A DNA stretch of 64,000 nucleotides, taken from positions 62,001 to 126,000 of the forward strand of contig NZ_JACCCL010000002.1 of NCBI RefSeq assembly GCF_013408665.1, read 5' to 3'. A program made the position numbers and the translations under genes. This document shows positions 61,670 through 64,000 of the stretch, one piece after another; the first letter of the stretch is position 1, and each line of letters opens with the position of its first letter. The stretch comes from Sporosarcina sp. JAI121. Lineage in GTDB: Bacteria; Bacillota; Bacilli; Bacillales_A; Planococcaceae. The notes under the pieces were generated by a model. It ran no database searches and was not told the origin of the DNA. It was given only the letters and a program-made list of their open reading frames with translations.

Positions 61670-63328
61670 ATGAGTTTGATCTATAAAATTGCGGAAACGC
61701 CTTTGGAATTCGAACAGATTCATGAATTGAATTACCGGACGTTTGTCGAAGAAATTCCGCAACATGGACGCAATGAATCGCATAAACTTGTTGATAAATT
61801 CCATGATGAAAATACATATATCATTTGCAAAAAAGCGGAACGGGTCGTTGGGATGGCCGCTGTTCGAAGCGAACGGCCATTTTCACTTGATAATAAGATT
61901 GGTCCAGTAGAACAACAACTTCCTTTTGAGGCGGAAAACCCAGTGGAAGTGAGACTTTTATCAATTGAACAGGATTACCGGAACGGCCGTGCCTTTCTTG
62001 GACTAATGCAGGCACTTGTCCAATACTGCTTAAAAGCGGGTTATGACACGGCGCTAATTTCGGGGACGGTTCGGGAGCAGAAGTTATATGGACAGCTGGG
62101 ATTCACGCCATTTGCCCAATTGACGGGAACGGAAGAAGCCGCGTTCCAGCCGATGTATTTGACGAAGGAAACGTTCGATGCGGGTATTGCGGGAAGAATT
62201 TCAAAACCGCTTGTTAATTTTCTTCCGGGTCCTGCAACAATTGCTGAAGATGTGAGGAAAGCTATGATGGCAGAACCGATCTCCCATCGTTCGTTCGAGT
62301 TCGAAAGTGTTTTAAACCGCGTGAAAACCAAGCTTATTTCATTAACTGGCGCAAAATATGTCCAGCTCCTTCAAGGGACTGGCACGCTTGCGAACGATGT
62401 CGTGGCGGCACAATTAAGTATGCACAGCGGCAGAGGCCTTATACTCGTGAACGGTGAATTTGGTTCGCGACTTACAGATCACGCCAAACGCTTCGGTATG
62501 GAGTTCGATACTTTGGAAAGCGAATGGTGTCAACCGCTTAAAGAAAAAGATATCACTGTCTCCCTGAGTTCAGGCCGCTACAGCTGGTTATGGCTTGCGC
62601 ATTGCGAAACATCCACGGGAATAATGAACGACTTGAGTTCATGCCAAAAGCTGTGTTCACAATATGGCGTTACACTTGCAGTTGACTGTGTGAGTGCAAT
62701 CGGAACGACAGCGGTCGATTTAACAGGTGTTGCGTTCGCTTCAGGAGTCAGTGGTAAAGGGCTGTTAAGTTATACAGGTCTGTCTTTTGTCTTTCATAAT
62801 GAAGTAATCGCCAAAAACGAGAAATTGCCGCGTTACCTGGATCTCGGTACCTACGCGGAAGCACAAGGAATTCCGTATTCTCAATCGTCCAACCTGGTCA
62901 CTGCCCTCGACGTAGCACTTCGGAAGTTTGAGCATCCGGAAGCTGTATTTGCGGCAATTTCAAATCGTGCACAAAAAGTGAGGAAAGTTCTTGAAGATGC
63001 AGGATTTACAATCTTGGCACCAGAGGAATCCGCTGCCGATGCAATTGTGACGCTTGTTTTGCCGGAAGGTTTCTCCGCTATCGAGCTCGGTGATAACTTA
63101 TTTCTGAATGGTTTCAATGTACATTACGAGAGCAATTATTTACGCGAGCGAAATTGGCTCCAGATTTCGTGCATGAATGAAGTGGCCGAAAAGGAACTGG
63201 ATAGGCTGCTTCAACTGCTTCCTTTGTTGACGTCTATGCATGAGCAAGTGTTTACCACCGCCTCCAAAGGGAAAACAGATTATAAAGAAGGAGTGGTAGG
63301 TCATGAAAGAATTAAAAACAGCCGATGA
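61670..63328 (+). CDS. GNAT acyltransferase fused to a class V aminotransferase
   Basis: 552 residues. Residues 1-175: a GNAT domain of the N-acyl amino acid/autoinducer-synthase-like type (NYRTFVEEIPQHGRNESHKL with an acidic helix, VEVRLLSIEQDYRN, and GQLGFTPFAQL). Residues 185-530: a fold-type I class V PLP enzyme, FLPGPATIAEDVRKAM, HRSFEFESVL, QGTGTLANDVV, CETSTGIMND, AVDCVSAIGT and GVSGKGL with the PLP lysine. The class V part resembles alanine-glyoxylate and 2-aminoethylphosphonate aminotransferases. Joint role unknown; the C-terminus overlaps ytxJ by 26 bases. Confidence 0.82.
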   Translation: MSLIYKIAETPLEFEQIHELNYRTFVEEIPQHGRNESHKLVDKFHDENTYIICKKAERVVGMAAVRSERPFSLDNKIGPVEQQLPFEAENPVEVRLLSIEQDYRNGRAFLGLMQALVQYCLKAGYDTALISGTVREQKLYGQLGFTPFAQLTGTEEAAFQPMYLTKETFDAGIAGRISKPLVNFLPGPATIAEDVRKAMMAEPISHRSFEFESVLNRVKTKLISLTGAKYVQLLQGTGTLANDVVAAQLSMHSGRGLILVNGEFGSRLTDHAKRFGMEFDTLESEWCQPLKEKDITVSLSSGRYSWLWLAHCETSTGIMNDLSSCQKLCSQYGVTLAVDCVSAIGTTAVDLTGVAFASGVSGKGLLSYTGLSFVFHNEVIAKNEKLPRYLDLGTYAEAQGIPYSQSSNLVTALDVALRKFEHPEAVFAAISNRAQKVRKVLEDAGFTILAPEESAADAIVTLVLPEGFSAIELGDNLFLNGFNVHYESNYLRERNWLQISCMNEVAEKELDRLLQLLPLLTSMHEQVFTTASKGKTDYKEGVVGHERIKNSR

Positions 63329-63635
63329 GTGGAATGACGTATTGGAACAGTCGAAAAAGGAGCCACTGCTCGTTTTGAAACATAGTACGACTTGTCCAAT
63401 AAGTGCTGCAGCCTTTAAAGAGTTTGATTCTCTTACAACGGATGTGCCGAAACATTATTTGAAAGTACGGGAAAGTCGATCCGTTTCCAATGAAATCGAA
63501 AGCGACTTGCAGATAGCGCACGAGTCACCGCAACTATTTTTATTGAAAGACGGAAAAGCGGTCTGGCAGGCGACGCATTATTCGATTAGCCAATCACAAA
63601 TTGAAAAAGCAGTGGAAGAACACGGAAACAAATAA
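63303..63635 (+). CDS. ytxJ: Monothiol bacilliredoxin YtxJ
   Basis: 110-residue thioredoxin-fold protein of the bacillithiol redox system; removes bacillithiol from modified proteins. The active site is HSTTCPISAAAFKEF with a single Cys; SPQLFLLKDGKAVWQATH is the cis-Pro region. ATG 63303 inside the end of the fusion gene, after AAGGAGTGGTAGG. Followed by a hairpin. Confidence 0.93.
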   Translation: MKELKTADEWNDVLEQSKKEPLLVLKHSTTCPISAAAFKEFDSLTTDVPKHYLKVRESRSVSNEIESDLQIAHESPQLFLLKDGKAVWQATHYSISQSQIEKAVEEHGNK

Positions 63636-63644
63636 AGTGAAACA

Positions 63645-63674
63645 GGTACTCCATTTCGGGGTGCCTTTTTTAAA
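63645..63674 (+). terminator. Rho-independent terminator
   Basis: GGTACTCC pairs with GGGGTGCC (two G:T pairs) around ATTTC, followed by six T. Confidence 0.78.
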
Positions 63675-63770
63675 TTCGGAAAAATGTTCTATGATAGTCC
63701 GTTAAATATGCTAAAATAAGGATAATTCTAATAAGTCTAGTAAACTATGAATGGAAGTAGGTGCTCTGAC

Positions 63771-64000
63771 ATGCGTTTAAAAGAAAAAACAGTAGTCATA
63801 ACAGGCGGTGCAAAAGGGATTGGGGCAGTTGCTGCTTCACTTTTCGGCAAAAATGGGGCGCAGATTGCCATCGTTGATTTTGATAAAAAAGCGGGAGAGG
63901 AAAAAGCGCAGCAACTGCATGAGAAAGGAATTGAAGCCGCTTTCTTTCAAGCAGACGTTTCTAATAGTGAAAATGTAAGAGAAATGGCAGTAAAAGTGAT
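63771..64000 (+). CDS. Short-chain dehydrogenase/reductase, 5' part
   Basis: Gene runs off the right edge; 76 residues visible. MRLKEKTVVITGGAKGIGAV holds the NAD(P) loop TGGxxGxG; IAIVDFDKKAGEE with Asp at the end of strand 2 favours NAD over NADP; FFQADVSNSENV is the adenine-binding DV. ATG 63771 after AGGTG. The catalytic Ser-Tyr-Lys lies outside the window. Confidence 0.85.
   Translation, partial: MRLKEKTVVITGGAKGIGAVAASLFGKNGAQIAIVDFDKKAGEEKAQQLHEKGIEAAFFQADVSNSENVREMAVKV

Noticed and set aside
1..64000. Insertion sequences, prophage genes, tRNA or rRNA genes
   Set aside because: I saw no transposase, integrase, phage structural gene, terminal inverted repeats with target duplication, or tRNA/rRNA signature on either strand.

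Overview
The window looks like chromosomal DNA of a low-to-mid GC Gram-positive spore-former of the Bacillales. The best guess is Planococcaceae close to Sporosarcina. Grounds: AGGAGG-type ribosome binding sites with frequent TTG and GTG starts, a T-box leader on the trp operon, an S-box leader on a MetE-like gene, a bacillithiol-linked YtxJ protein, a dppABCDE-ykfABCD operon in the Bacillus subtilis order, and a complete ureABCEFGD urease operon. The genus is inference; no rRNA gene is present. The window holds about 67 protein genes. I see no tRNA, rRNA, insertion sequence, prophage or CRISPR array.

Layout. 1-7.7 kb: ordinary housekeeping and accessory genes (3' end of a CoA-transferase, an SDR-like reductase, a small membrane protein, a VOC protein, a GNAT protein, MgtE, a DacB-type D-Ala-D-Ala carboxypeptidase, an RluF-type pseudouridine synthase). 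7.8-14.1 kb: tryptophan biosynthesis, trpEDCFBA, behind a tRNA-Trp T-box; no trpG. 14.2-16.1 kb: an AAC(3)-family acetyltransferase and a DUF4003 protein. 16.4-22.3 kb: a full oligopeptide ABC importer operon (D, F, B, C, binding protein). 22.4-32.1 kb: the dpp/ykf murein-peptide uptake and degradation operon. 32.2-37.6 kb: urease and its nickel-insertion factors. 37.7-38.2 kb: an acyl-CoA thioesterase. 38.8-48.0 kb: an AT-rich catabolic island (KdgD, ketoglutarate-semialdehyde dehydrogenase, RidA, an M29/NicX-like metalloprotein, a TRAP transporter, an ornithine-cyclodeaminase-like protein, a GntR/FCD regulator). 48.1-49.5 kb: an S-box riboswitch and a MetE-like methyltransferase. 49.6-57.4 kb: a coiled-coil protein behind a cluster of DnaA boxes, a VOC protein, a Ytr-like ABC operon, a 30-residue membrane peptide gene and a DUF2207 protein. 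57.6-64 kb: MscL, an acetamidase/formamidase gene with an early stop codon, an ATL protein, a PAP2 phosphatase, a PlsY-like acyltransferase, a GNAT-aminotransferase fusion, YtxJ and the start of an SDR gene.

How the genes work together. Much of the middle serves nitrogen salvage: two peptide importers, the enzymes that dismantle murein tripeptides, and urease. CodY-like AT-rich motifs (CAGAAA followed by ATT or TT, or the mirror form) lie in the opp, dpp and ure promoter regions. The 38.8-48.0 kb island ends in 2-oxoglutarate through KdgD and the semialdehyde dehydrogenase, but it lacks the glucarate or galactarate dehydratase normally beside kdgD and carries imine-handling enzymes instead, so its substrate is open.

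The least explained signals are three intergenic arrays of a tandem repeat with an exact 21-bp period (923, 14096 and 57414), a structured dispersed element present complete near 3.6 kb and partly, inverted, near 58.2 kb, the substrate-unknown catabolic island, the triple DnaA-box cluster at 49.6 kb, and the GNAT-aminotransferase fusion beside a PlsY homologue.
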